10,368 bases of DNA from Acidobacteriaceae bacterium. GTDB taxonomy: Bacteria; Acidobacteriota; Terriglobia; Terriglobales; Acidobacteriaceae. Location of the stretch: NCBI GenBank assembly GCA_009781125.1, contig WQYS01000061.1, forward strand, positions 1 to 10,368, in the 5' to 3' direction. Made by a program: the position numbers and the translations under genes. Below, piece by piece: positions 1 to 7,102 of the stretch (position 1 is its first letter; each line of letters starts with the position of its first letter). The notes beneath the pieces are model-generated. The model saw only the letters and a list, made by a program, of their open reading frames with translations. It made no database searches and had not been told where the DNA came from.

Positions 1-2
1 CC

Positions 3-116
3 GACCTGGTGAACACGAAGGCCATCGCTGAAGGCAAGCCCGAGGTCATCACGGAAAGCGCCAGGAATTATCTCGCCATTGTCAGGGAGTTTCAGCAACG
101 CAAAGAGGCGTTATAG
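3..116 (+). CDS. C-terminal end of an unidentified gene (partial)
   Basis: An open frame runs from the window edge to a TAG at 114-116 and encodes 37 residues that end in AIVREFQQRKEAL. The peptide is polar, rich in Glu, Lys and Arg, and looks like a terminal helix. Its codons look like those of a genuine gene. I do not recognise the family from so short a tail. The next gene starts 70 bases downstream on the same strand, and I see no convincing promoter or terminator between them, so co-transcription with the mannosidase gene is possible. A short inverted repeat (ACTGC/GCAGT, 130-148) is the only structure in the gap. Confidence 0.55.
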   Translation, partial: DLVNTKAIAEGKPEVITESARNYLAIVREFQQRKEAL

Positions 117-171
117 TGTGCTCGAAACCACTGCTTTTTCCACGCAGTATTACCAGAATGACAACTCCAGT

Positions 172-178
172 AAGGAGA
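172..178 (+). promoter_or_regulatory. Shine-Dalgarno sequence that fixes the GH92 start
   Basis: AAGGAGA lies 8 bases before the ATG at 187. It favours that ATG over the in-frame TTG at 79, which lies inside the preceding reading frame and would put 36 hydrophilic residues ahead of the signal peptide. Confidence 0.75.
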
Positions 179-186
179 TTTCGAAG

Positions 187-2568
187 ATGCATTGCAAGTT
201 TTCTTCATCGCCTAAATCCAGGCAATTGAGAATTATAGTCGCGCTTGCATCTCTGCTTGGGATTTTCTCGGGTGCGCAGACTCTGACCGATCCGGCTGCG
301 CTAGTTGACCCCATGATCGGTACAGCAAATACCGGCTTCACATTTCCCGGCGCGGTCATCCCTTTTGGCATGGTAAGTTTCAGCCCCGAACAGCTTCCGC
401 CACTGAAATGGAACATCCCCGGCGGATACCTATACTCCGGAACAACGATACGCGGTTTTTCACTTACCCATATTTCCGGTGCGGGCTGTGCGGGCAGCGG
501 CGATTTTATGTTTATGCCTCTTACGCACGGAGTTACCGACTCGCCTGCTACCGATACCCGCTCTGAAAAGTACGTTAGCGATTTTTCACATGCGCAAGAA
601 CATGCCGAGGCGGGTTTCTACAGCGTCGTACTGAGCAATGGCGTAGGCACGAAACTTACGGCTACAACCAGAACAGGATCAGCTAACTTTACTTATCCTG
701 CCGGACACGAGGCGGTACTGCTTATTCGCAGCGCCGACAACGAGGTTGGCAGCACCGATTCGCACGTTACTATTGATCCCGCGAAACAAACCGTGACTGG
801 ATCACTTACCAGCGGAGATTTCTGCTGGTCCGGAGGCCCGCCCAGAAACAAGCCGTATTACACCATTTACTTTTCGGCTCACTTCGACCAGCCGTTTAAG
901 AGCCACGGTACCTGGCAAGATGCCGATGTTCGTCCGAACTCGACTGCGGCTGAAGGCGGAACTTCCATGGTCAACCAGCACAGTTCGGCTTACAGCGTAC
1001 CAGGAAAAGGCTCGGGCGCTTATGTCAGCTTTGACAACGCGAGCGGCATCACCGTCGGAATGCGCATAGGCATCTCGTATGTCAGTGTGGACAATGCAGA
1101 GCAAAACCTTCGTGCAGAGAATGGCGATGGAATGTCCTTAGATACTGTTCGAGCGCAAGCTCACGAAGCATGGACAAAAGCACTATCGCTGATCTCCATC
1201 AAAGGTGGAACTCGCGAGGATCAGGTCAAGTTTTACACGGCGCTCTATCACTCGCTGTTGCAGATGAACATCGCAAGCGACGTCAATGGGCAGTATCGTG
1301 GTCTGGACCTGAATGTACATACCATTAAACCGCAGCAGCACGCGCAGTATGCTAACTTCTCTGGATGGGATGTGTACCGGTCGCAGATGCAGTTGGTAAC
1401 ACTGTTGCTGCCGGATGTCGGCAGCGACATGGCCCAGTCTTTACTTAACCAGGCGGACCAGTACAGCTGCTGGTCGCGTTGGACACATAATTCCGGGGCA
1501 ACCGAGGTTATGAATGGTGATCCTTCCGCGCCAGCCATCGCTGATGTGTACGCATTTGGAGGGCGCAGCTTCGATGCAGAGGCAGCCTATCAGTCGCTGC
1601 TCCGTGCGGCCACGGCTGCAGACGAGAAAGGCGGCTGCTCCCGCCGTGGTATTCAGCAGTTGGAGACGCTACATTACCTTGCTCCTGGCTCAAGGCAAGA
1701 CACCTCAGTCGCCGACACGCTCGAATACGCCACTGCTGACTTCACTTTGGCTCAGTTGGCGGACTTCCTCGGTCATCGCGAGACACACGATACGTTCCTC
1801 TCCCGTGCTCAATACTGGAAGAACCTCTTCAATCCCCATGCGCTTCCTGGCGCGGCGCCAGATGAAGGATACCTGCAATCGCGCAACGCCGATGGTACCT
1901 GGCGGAGTAACTTCGATCCTGCGAGCGAGGTTGGTTTTGTAGAAGGAACCGGCGCACAGTATCTGTGGATGGTTCCGTTTAATGAGGCCTCTCTCTTTCG
2001 CCTGATAGGTGGTAATCAAGCGGCATGCCGCCGTTTGAACGGTTTCTTCCAGAAATCTGACGGAACCTGGGCGCTCAACGCGAACAAGACCCATCCGCGA
2101 ATGGATAACGAACCTTCGATTGGAACGCCTTGGCTTTACAACTACTGCGGCGAACCCTTCCGAACGCAGAATACCGTTGCAGTCGTTCGCAATACACTGT
2201 GGAATACCCAGCCTAGAGGGATACCTGGAAACGACGATCTCGGTGAGATGTCGAGTTGGTTTGTCTGGTCGGCGCTAGGAATGTATCCAGAGATACCAGG
2301 CCGTGCAGAGTTGCTGCTCACCTCACCTCTCTTTGATCAGGCCGTCATCCATCGCAAGCAAGGCGACATCATCATCGACGTAAGCCGCAAGTCGCCTTCG
2401 GCTATCTACATTCAACGAATGCTGCGCAACGGTCGCCTGTGGCGCGACTCCTGGCTTCCGCCGAGTTTTCTTGACGGGCCGCAGCGACTTAGCTTCTCAC
2501 TCGCGGAAAGGCCTGAACCTCAGTGGGGTGTCGATCATGCGACAGCACCGCCTTCCTTCGATCACTGA
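187..2568 (+). CDS. Secreted GH92 family alpha-mannosidase
   Basis: A 793-residue protein. GH92 enzymes are calcium-dependent, inverting exo-alpha-mannosidases that trim alpha-linked mannose from mannans and N-glycans. Residues 1-30 form a signal peptide: basic SPKSRQLR, hydrophobic IIVALASLLGIFSG, and likely cleavage near SGA-QT, so export is expected. Family motifs appear in order: DPMIGT...FTFPGAVIPFGM (about 40-60), FSGWDVYRSQ (about 390), MNGDPSAPAIADVYAFG (about 442), VEGTGAQYLWMVP with E586 as the probable general acid, NEPSIGTPWLYNY (about 641) and PGNDDLGEMSSW, whose D683/D684 lie in the catalytic-base and calcium region. Length and C-terminus (QWG near the end) fit a complete enzyme. 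It converges on glmS with a 66-base gap. No SusC/SusD or other glycosidase is adjacent, so it is not visibly part of a polysaccharide locus. The exact linkage it cleaves cannot be read from sequence. Confidence 0.93.
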   Translation: MHCKFSSSPKSRQLRIIVALASLLGIFSGAQTLTDPAALVDPMIGTANTGFTFPGAVIPFGMVSFSPEQLPPLKWNIPGGYLYSGTTIRGFSLTHISGAGCAGSGDFMFMPLTHGVTDSPATDTRSEKYVSDFSHAQEHAEAGFYSVVLSNGVGTKLTATTRTGSANFTYPAGHEAVLLIRSADNEVGSTDSHVTIDPAKQTVTGSLTSGDFCWSGGPPRNKPYYTIYFSAHFDQPFKSHGTWQDADVRPNSTAAEGGTSMVNQHSSAYSVPGKGSGAYVSFDNASGITVGMRIGISYVSVDNAEQNLRAENGDGMSLDTVRAQAHEAWTKALSLISIKGGTREDQVKFYTALYHSLLQMNIASDVNGQYRGLDLNVHTIKPQQHAQYANFSGWDVYRSQMQLVTLLLPDVGSDMAQSLLNQADQYSCWSRWTHNSGATEVMNGDPSAPAIADVYAFGGRSFDAEAAYQSLLRAATAADEKGGCSRRGIQQLETLHYLAPGSRQDTSVADTLEYATADFTLAQLADFLGHRETHDTFLSRAQYWKNLFNPHALPGAAPDEGYLQSRNADGTWRSNFDPASEVGFVEGTGAQYLWMVPFNEASLFRLIGGNQAACRRLNGFFQKSDGTWALNANKTHPRMDNEPSIGTPWLYNYCGEPFRTQNTVAVVRNTLWNTQPRGIPGNDDLGEMSSWFVWSALGMYPEIPGRAELLLTSPLFDQAVIHRKQGDIIIDVSRKSPSAIYIQRMLRNGRLWRDSWLPPSFLDGPQRLSFSLAERPEPQWGVDHATAPPSFDH

Positions 2569-2616
2569 GTCCAGGACGAATAGGGACAATCTATACTTTA
2601 TTACCCTCGGACAGAT

Positions 2617-2635
2617 ACAGAAACCCGGGGCGGGT
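2617..2635 (-). terminator. Weak candidate terminator after glmS
   Basis: On the - strand ACCCG-CCC-CGGGT is followed by TTTCTG. The first stem base is the last base of the glmS stop codon. The stem is short (5 bp) and the T-run is interrupted, so this is only a candidate. It lies in the 66-base convergent gap between the mannosidase gene and glmS, where no better terminator is seen on either strand. Confidence 0.35.
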
Positions 2636-4512
2636 CACTCCACCGTAACGCTCTTGGCCAGATTGCGCGGCTGATCCACGTCGCAGCCCCGGCGTATTGC
2701 GATGTGATAGGCGAGCAGTTGCAGCGGAACAACCTCAAGGATGGGCAGCAGCAGCTCGGCAGCCTGCGGAATGTAGATCGTGTGCTCGACCAGTTGCCGA
2801 ATCTCCTCGTCGCCTTCGATGGCGATGGCAATCACCCGCCCGCCGCGCGCCGTGACCTCCTGAATGTTCGAGAGCGTTTTCTCGTACTTGAGTACCGAGG
2901 AGGCATCCTGCGGGTCTTTAGTCGCAATCACGACCACCGGCAGCGCCTCATCGATCAGCGCATTGGGCCCGTGTTTCATCTCGCCTGCCGGATAGCCCTC
3001 CGCGTGGATGTACGAGATCTCCTTCAGCTTGAGCGCTCCTTCGAGCGCGATCGGATAGTGAATGCCGCGTCCGAGGAAGAGAAAGTCATTGGCCGCGTGA
3101 AAGACCCTGGCAAGCTGCTGACACTGGTCGTCGACCGTGCGCAGCGTGTCCTCGGCCTTTCCGGGGACGCGCGAAAGCTCCGTTGCCAGCGCCAGCGACT
3201 GCTCCGCCGTGATCGTGCCGCGTACCTGAGCCAGATGCAGAGCCAGCAGAAACAGCGCCGTAAGCTGCCCGGTGAAGGCCTTCGTTGATGCGACGCCGAT
3301 CTCCGGACCGGCGTTGGTGGTGATCGTTCCCTGAGCCTCGCGCGTGACCGCCGAGCCAACCACGTTGCAGATGGCCAGCGTCTTCGAGCCCTTGCTGATA
3401 AGCTCGCGCTGTGCGGCGATGGTGTCGGCGGTCTCGCCCGACTGCGTGATGAGTAGCCCAATGGCCGCCGGGTCGGCGATGGGATCGCGGTAGCGATACT
3501 CGCTGGCGTAGTCGACATCGACGGGCAGGCGCGCCAGCCGCTCGATCATGAACTTGCCCGCCAGTCCCGCGTGCCACGAGGTTCCGCAGGCGGCGATGGT
3601 GATCTGCGAGGCGCGGCGGAACTCCTCTTCGGTGACGTCGAGATTGTCGAGAAAGACCTTGCCCGTCTCGAACGAGATGCGGCCCAGCATGGTGTCGCGG
3701 ATGGCGCGCGGCTGCTCGTTGATCTCCTTCAGCATGAAGTGCTTGTAACCGGCCTTCTCGGCCTGGATCGGGTCCCACAAGACGCGCTGCACCTTGAGGC
3801 TCAGCGGGCGTCCATCGAAGTCGCTGAGCGTGACGCCGGAGGCCGTCAGCACAGCCAGCTCGCCGTCGGCGAGGAAGTGAATATCGCGCGTGTGATGCAG
3901 AATGCCGGGAACGTCGGAGGCCAGAAAGAACTCTCCGTCGCCGAGGCCGAGAATCGCCGGAGGCCCCGAGCGCGCCGCCACCAGCTTGTTCGGCTCGTGC
4001 GCCGAGAGAACTCCGATGGCAAAGGCTCCCGTCAGGCGGCGAACCGCCTTGCGTACCGCCTCTTCGAGCAGGATGCCGGGCTCCTTCGCGATCTCGTCTT
4101 CGATCAGGTGGGCGATGATCTCCGTATCGGTCTCGGTGACGAAGGCGTGTCCGGCCCACGCCAGCTCGGACTTCAGCGCAAGATAGTTTTCGACGATGCC
4201 GTTATGGACAACCACCAGGCTGCCGGTGCAGTCGCGATGAGGATGGGCGTTCTCTTCGGTCGGACGGCCATGCGTGGCCCAGCGGGTGTGTCCAATGCCG
4301 AAGGTGCCGGCGATGGGACTGGCGGCAATCACGGCCTCAAGGTTGGCGAGCTTGCCCGGAGCGCGGCGAAGCTCCAGCCCGCCTGAGTTTCCATTGGAAC
4401 CCCCGACGGCAATGCCAGCCGAGTCGTAGCCGCGATACTCCAGCCGCCGCAGGCCCTCAAGTATCACCGGTACAACGGGTTTCGGCCCTATGTATCCAAC
4501 AATCCCGCACAT
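2635..4512 (-). CDS. glmS: Glutamine--fructose-6-phosphate aminotransferase (isomerizing)
   Basis: A 625-residue cytosolic enzyme that turns fructose-6-phosphate and glutamine into glucosamine-6-phosphate and glutamate, the entry step to UDP-GlcNAc. The N-terminal class II glutaminase domain starts MCGIVGYIG, so Cys2 becomes the N-terminal nucleophile after Met removal. It continues with [33 protein letters not shown] and [10 protein letters not shown]. Two SIS sugar-isomerase domains follow: the first contains ACGTSWHAG (C309) and TQSGETADT, the second [20 protein letters not shown] and the EMKHGP segment. The protein ends NLAKSVTVE, with K620 matching the family's sugar-binding lysine. It is slightly longer than E. 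coli GlmS (609), mainly through a Gly/Ser/Asn insert after residue 35. AGGGAG (4518-4523) lies 5 bases before the ATG. Only 70 bases separate it from the upstream toxin gene, too few for a glmS ribozyme, so regulation must differ from the Bacillus type. Confidence 0.97.
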   Translation of the reverse strand: MCGIVGYIGPKPVVPVILEGLRRLEYRGYDSAGIAVGGSNGNSGGLELRRAPGKLANLEAVIAASPIAGTFGIGHTRWATHGRPTEENAHPHRDCTGSLVVVHNGIVENYLALKSELAWAGHAFVTETDTEIIAHLIEDEIAKEPGILLEEAVRKAVRRLTGAFAIGVLSAHEPNKLVAARSGPPAILGLGDGEFFLASDVPGILHHTRDIHFLADGELAVLTASGVTLSDFDGRPLSLKVQRVLWDPIQAEKAGYKHFMLKEINEQPRAIRDTMLGRISFETGKVFLDNLDVTEEEFRRASQITIAACGTSWHAGLAGKFMIERLARLPVDVDYASEYRYRDPIADPAAIGLLITQSGETADTIAAQRELISKGSKTLAICNVVGSAVTREAQGTITTNAGPEIGVASTKAFTGQLTALFLLALHLAQVRGTITAEQSLALATELSRVPGKAEDTLRTVDDQCQQLARVFHAANDFLFLGRGIHYPIALEGALKLKEISYIHAEGYPAGEMKHGPNALIDEALPVVVIATKDPQDASSVLKYEKTLSNIQEVTARGGRVIAIAIEGDEEIRQLVEHTIYIPQAAELLLPILEVVPLQLLAYHIAIRRGCDVDQPRNLAKSVTVE

Positions 4513-4521
4513 AAAAACTCC

Positions 4522-4535
4522 CTATATCCATATAG
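4522..4535. promoter_or_regulatory. Small palindrome in the glmS leader
   Basis: CTATATCCATATAG is a perfect inverted repeat (6-bp arms, 2-base centre) that overlaps the glmS ribosome-binding region by its outer bases. It could be an operator, or part of an AT-rich -10 region (TACTAT or TATATG on the - strand). No good -35 box is seen, so its role is uncertain. Confidence 0.3.
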
Positions 4536-4556
4536 TATTTCGGCAAATACGCCCTA

Positions 4557-4577
4557 AACCTCAGTGTACTTGAGGTT
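4557..4577 (-). other. Hairpin between the toxin gene and glmS
   Basis: AACCTCA (4557-4563) and TGAGGTT (4571-4577) form a perfect 7-bp stem with a 7-base loop, 5 bases past the toxin stop codon. No T-run follows on the - strand, so it is a poor intrinsic terminator. It may be a processing or stability element at the toxin-glmS junction. Confidence 0.45.
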
Positions 4578-4582
4578 GGACC

Positions 4583-5026
4583 TTAGAGACGGTTGACAAT
4601 GAATCCGCAGGAATCAGCCGCTTCGCATAAACGAGCGTCTCCGGAGAGAAAGTTTCGCTGGGCGGGCTTATGCTGGCACCAGACCAGCGCAGCCGCCAGT
4701 TGCAGACTATCCGCGGCCCGCAAAGGATACTGCGTTAACAGCTCCTCAGCAACAGACCGCAGGCGATCGCTGGGCAGCACTTCGCGCCAGCCCCGGCTCA
4801 ACAGGCCCAGCCGACTGAGCGCCGCCTTGTGTCCGGTGTCTTTGAGCTCGCCAGCTCGGCGCAGACGAGCAATGGCAGAGCGAATCTCAACCGGCGTCGC
4901 CCACCATACGACAGGAGAGTATTGCCGTGCCAGCGTCCGCGCCCGGCTGCTGGTCTGCTCCTGAACACAAAGCGGAATCAGCGCGCTGGAGTCCCAAAAG
5001 GCCGTTGTCCGATCTGCCCGGTTCAC
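4583..5026 (-). CDS. vapC: PIN-domain toxin, VapC-like ribonuclease
   Basis: A 147-residue single PIN domain. The family comprises Mg2+-dependent endoribonucleases; the VapC toxins cut tRNA or rRNA and stop growth when the antitoxin is lost. The four acidic residues of the active site are visible: D12 (FWDSSALI), E47 (PVEIRSAIARLRR), D106 (RAADSLQLAAAL) and D130 (SGDARL). The start is GTG. It overlaps the stop of the antitoxin gene by four bases (GTGA), which indicates translational coupling and antitoxin-first stoichiometry. Length is typical for the family. The cellular RNA target cannot be inferred. The complete active site argues that the toxin is functional. Confidence 0.88.
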   Translation of the reverse strand: MNRADRTTAFWDSSALIPLCVQEQTSSRARTLARQYSPVVWWATPVEIRSAIARLRRAGELKDTGHKAALSRLGLLSRGWREVLPSDRLRSVAEELLTQYPLRAADSLQLAAALVWCQHKPAQRNFLSGDARLCEAADSCGFIVNRL

Positions 5027-5313
5027 CGTGTCTCGTCTCTTTCTTCGAGGACCGCTTCAATCGCGCGGCGTCCTGCGACCCGGGGCATCGGCAGCTTCCA
5101 CAGCTCGTCCACGTCAAAGGGAGCTTCGGGAAGGCGCATGGCTCCCGCGGCTACCAGGGCCAACTCCTCTTCGCTTGCATCTTCCGACGAGAAGGGTGTC
5201 AGCTTGGCGACCGGCAGATTGCGGTCACGGATCACCACCACCTCGCCTGCCTTGGCGAAGGTCAGATAGAAGCTCAACCGGTTCTTCAGCTCGGCCACGT
5301 TGACGCTGCGCAT
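5023..5313 (-). CDS. Phd/YefM-type antitoxin of the PIN toxin
   Basis: A 96-residue protein with the Phd/YefM (prevent-host-death) N-terminal fold: MRSVNVAELKNRLSFYL, then GEVVVIRDRNLPVAKLTP, which is the usual DNA-binding and dimerisation half. The C-terminal half is acidic (SEDASEEELA, FDVDELW, EAVLEERDE) and would wrap the toxin. It is the first gene of a two-gene operon and its TGA overlaps the toxin GTG. Antitoxins of this family bind their own promoter, and a perfect palindrome lies directly upstream. Many annotation systems name such Phd-like partners of PIN toxins VapB; the sequence shows a Phd/YefM rather than an AbrB-type antitoxin. Confidence 0.88.
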   Translation of the reverse strand: MRSVNVAELKNRLSFYLTFAKAGEVVVIRDRNLPVAKLTPFSSEDASEEELALVAAGAMRLPEAPFDVDELWKLPMPRVAGRRAIEAVLEERDETR

Positions 5314-5324
5314 AAAGATTCCTC

Positions 5325-5341
5325 ATGGCTATTATAGCCAT
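5325..5341 (-). promoter_or_regulatory. Palindromic operator containing the antitoxin-toxin -10 box
   Basis: ATGGCTATTATAGCCAT is a perfect inverted repeat (8-bp arms around one base), 11 bases upstream of the antitoxin ATG. Read on the - strand its centre is TATAAT (5331-5336), a consensus -10. No good -35 hexamer is found at 16-18 bases. The layout fits autorepression, with the antitoxin-toxin complex blocking RNA polymerase. The transcript leader would be very short. Confidence 0.75.
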
Positions 5342-5371
5342 GAATTCTATTATCTTCTCATTCCTCAAAAG

Positions 5372-5393
5372 AAAAAACCCTGCCAAAGCAGGG
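5372..5393 (-). terminator. Intrinsic terminator of rplU-rpmA
   Basis: On the - strand a stem GCCCTGC/GCAGGG-type (CCCTGC 5378-5383 with GCAGGG 5388-5393, 4-base loop) is followed by six Ts (complement of the A-run 5372-5377). It lies 26 bases past the rpmA stop codon and separates the ribosomal operon from the toxin-antitoxin promoter. Confidence 0.85.
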
Positions 5394-5419
5394 CTTTTCC
5401 GGAAACCGCAGATGCAGCG

Positions 5420-5677
5420 TTACGCCACCGGATCGATGGAGACGAACCGTCCGAGCGCGCCCCGGTCCTGGAAGCGAACCACGCCGTCGATCTTGGCGAA
5501 CAGGGTGTCGTCCTTGCCGCGGCCAACGTTAATGCCAGCCTTCAGCGGAGTCCCCCGCTGGCGAACAAGGATCGAGCCGCCTGTGACCGTCTGGCCCGCG
5601 AACCGCTTCACGCCCAGCCGCTGCGCATTGGAGTCGCGGCCGTTTCTCGATGAACCTAAACCTTTTTTATGTGCCAT
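5420..5677 (-). CDS. rpmA: 50S ribosomal protein L27 (bL27)
   Basis: An 85-residue ribosomal protein, near the peptidyl-transferase centre of the large subunit. It starts [17 protein letters not shown], the conserved N-terminal tail that reaches toward the tRNA acceptor ends, and continues [20 protein letters not shown] and [14 protein letters not shown]. There is no cleavable N-terminal leader of the Firmicutes type. It is preceded by AGAGG and lies 62 bases behind rplU, with a small GCGCC/GGCGC hairpin (5696-5711) in the gap. It is the last gene of the rplU-rpmA operon; obg, a common downstream neighbour, is not here. Confidence 0.97.
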   Translation of the reverse strand: MAHKKGLGSSRNGRDSNAQRLGVKRFAGQTVTGGSILVRQRGTPLKAGINVGRGKDDTLFAKIDGVVRFQDRGALGRFVSIDPVA

Positions 5678-5739
5678 CTCTCAATTACCTCTTTCGCGCC
5701 GTCCGGGGCGCATGAAATCGAATCTTGAACTCTCAGGTC

Positions 5740-6042
5740 TTAGAGCAGAATCTCGTTGATCTTGACCTGAACGAAGTTCTGGCGGTGCCCCAGCATCTTC
5801 TTGTACTGCTTCTTGCGCTTCAGCTTGAAGACCAGGATCTTATCGCCGCGTCCCTCGCCGACGACCGAAGCCGTGACGCGCGCGCCCTTGATGGCGGGCG
5901 CGAACTTGCCCTCCTCGGGGCTGACGGCCAGCACGTCGGTGAACTCGACGTTGCCGTCCTGGTGGGCGATGGTTTCAATCTTCAGCGTATCGCCGGGGGC
6001 GACCCGGTACTGCTTGCCGCCGGTGCGGATCACTGCGTACAT
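5740..6042 (-). CDS. rplU: 50S ribosomal protein L21 (bL21)
   Basis: A 100-residue ribosomal protein that binds 23S rRNA. It begins MYAVIRTGGKQYRV, the family signature start, and contains VGEGRGDKILVFKLKRKKQYKKMLGHRQ, the basic C-terminal RNA-binding stretch, split here by normal family spacing. The ATG at 6042 was chosen because the longer in-frame extension to 6072 has no counterpart in L21, while a GAGG sits about 8 bases before this ATG. It is the first gene of the rplU-rpmA operon and has its own promoter and a leader of about 120 nt. Confidence 0.97.
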   Translation of the reverse strand: MYAVIRTGGKQYRVAPGDTLKIETIAHQDGNVEFTDVLAVSPEEGKFAPAIKGARVTASVVGEGRGDKILVFKLKRKKQYKKMLGHRQNFVQVKINEILL

Positions 6043-6113
6043 AGCGAAAAACCTCAAAGCACGACGGCACACGAAATGCCATCACGCCTTCTTCCATGAA
6101 TTGTGCTGCAAGG

Positions 6114-6160
6114 GGCGCCATCAGGGCAGCCTGACGTTAAGACACACCTGCCACAGCGCC
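6114..6160 (-). promoter_or_regulatory. Foldable leader of the rplU-rpmA mRNA
   Basis: Within the predicted 5' leader two nested stems can form: GGCGC (6114-6118) with GCGCC (6156-6160), and GGCAG (6125-6129) with CTGCC (6148-6152). A competing small hairpin, TCAGG (6121-6125) with CCTGA (6130-6134), uses part of the same bases. Leaders of L21 operons are regulatory RNAs in some bacteria. This one is a candidate based on pairing only and I did not recognise a known class. Confidence 0.4.
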
Positions 6161-6170
6161 AAACCATACA

Positions 6171-6199
6171 AGTGTATCGTGTTCTCGCGGGAAGTTCAA
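6171..6199 (-). promoter_or_regulatory. Predicted sigma-70 promoter of rplU-rpmA
   Basis: On the - strand TTGAAC (6199-6194) and TACACT (6176-6171) are separated by exactly 17 bases. Transcription would start near 6165, giving a leader of about 120 nt before the rplU ATG. Confidence 0.65.
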
Positions 6200-6237
6200 C
6201 AGTAGCGTCTCAGGGGATATACAATTTCCGATCAACG

Positions 6238-6683
6238 CTATTGACGTTCCACCAGCGCTGTTTCTTTCTGAATACGCTCTTTTCTCTGCCTTCGATGCGC
6301 ATAGAGGAATGTTCCAGTTAGATATGCAAGGCTTCCAAGGATTGATGAAATGCCTGTAATGCTCTTTCCTTTCCAAATGAGAACGAAACCACCCGCAAGC
6401 GTAACCATACATAGAATAAACGCGAACCACGAGCCTCGCGTCTGACTGGCAATGTTGGCGTCAACAACCTTGGCTCTAACTCTATCCGATGGCGGCTTTG
6501 CTGCTCAGCCATTGCCATGATACGTTCAGCACCATTTGGAACAACCTGATCGTACTGTGTGAGGACATCTGGAGGCGGCAGCGGTCCTGATGAATACATA
6601 AACGATTGGCTATGATGAGCAACTGCGGTCATCTGAGGGATGGTCTGGCTCTGAAGTTGATTACCCCGGCTTCGCTTACTCAA
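6238..6683 (-). pseudogene. DUF2335 membrane protein gene, broken by a frameshift
   Basis: Two consecutive frames together encode one DUF2335-like protein, a family of small predicted membrane proteins of unknown role. The first frame carries GPLPPPDVLTQYDQVVPNGAERIMAMAEQQ, split here by no stop, and ends its homology at HRIELE. At about 6472-6473 the reading moves to another frame, which continues AAG-initial KVVDANIASQTRGSW and two hydrophobic helices (about FAFILCMVTLAGGFVLIW and ITGISSILGSLAYLTGTFLY), then a basic tail RRQRKERIQKE and a TAG at 6238-6240. A single missing base, for example GAGGCC read as GAGCC, would restore the gene. No slippery heptamer is visible, so decay or a sequencing error is likelier than programmed shifting. 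The start is uncertain: a TTG at 6681-6683 lies 5 bases past the stop of the upstream gene, and in-frame ATGs lie 17 and 28 codons further in. A weak inverted repeat (6203-6208/6235-6240) covers the stop. Confidence 0.8.
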
Positions 6684-6688
6684 TCAAT

Positions 6689-6898
6689 TCACCCGCGATT
6701 CGTCTCATCGCCGATCGCGTCGCGGATATCCTGTCCAACAACGATCCAATCCGAAGCTATTGCCTTGGTATCTGCTTCACGAGACGTCTTACTTTGGTTG
6801 TATTCGTCGAAAGCTCCCCAAAGATCAAGGACACGCGCTGCACCCGAAGCGAAAGACGGCTGCGCAAACAAGAAATCAGTTTTCACTTTTTCATTCAT
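6689..6898 (-). CDS. Small conserved-looking protein preceding DUF2335
   Basis: A 69-residue soluble protein with no signal peptide or membrane segment. It reads TDFLFAQPSFASGAARVLDL, then YNQSKTSREADTKAIASDW and VVGQDIRDAI. From memory, short proteins with this TDFLFA-PSF...D-AD..A...DW..VG.D pattern occur in many bacteria as hypothetical proteins; I cannot name a family. The ATG at 6898 is preceded by GAGG at about 11 bases. Its TGA is 5 bases ahead of the earliest possible start of the DUF2335 gene, so the two form a tight pair and are probably translated together. The gene is intact although its partner is frameshifted. No convincing promoter was found upstream. Confidence 0.72.
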   Translation of the reverse strand: MNEKVKTDFLFAQPSFASGAARVLDLWGAFDEYNQSKTSREADTKAIASDWIVVGQDIRDAIGDETNRG

Positions 6899-7047
6899 AA
6901 TTCGATGCCTCGGCCAATCTGTTGCATAGATGCGCTCATTCCATTAGACGCTCGCCAGTGCAACATGGCGCAAATGTCTCTTGCAGCCCTAAGCCACGAT
7001 GAGACTTGTACCTTCGACGATACAACACGTTACCCTTGCCTTACAAC

Positions 7048-7089
7048 CCACAGACGCAGTTCCTGCCATCCTGGGCCGCCTGTCTGTGG
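7048..7089 (-). other. Hairpin downstream of the orphan gene; rest of 6899-7102 is featureless
   Basis: CCACAGAC (7048-7055) and GTCTGTGG (7082-7089) form a perfect 8-bp stem around a 26-base loop that can itself pair in part (GCAG/CTGC). It starts 13 bases past the stop of the 7103-7423 gene. No good T-run follows on the - strand, so a factor-independent terminator is only possible. I see no gene in the rest of this 204-base stretch. Confidence 0.4.
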
Positions 7090-7102
7090 CAATAGAGTGA
7101 TC

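Noticed and set aside
3086..4159. Long - strand frame inside glmS giving an Arg/Gly/His-rich product
   Set aside because: It is an out-of-frame reading of glmS. The composition is typical of a shifted G+C-rich gene.
3571..4386. 271-codon + strand frame opposite glmS
   Set aside because: Antisense shadow of glmS with no domain and no independent ribosome binding site.
4513..4582. glmS ribozyme
   Set aside because: The leader is only 70 bases and lacks the conserved core and length of the ribozyme.
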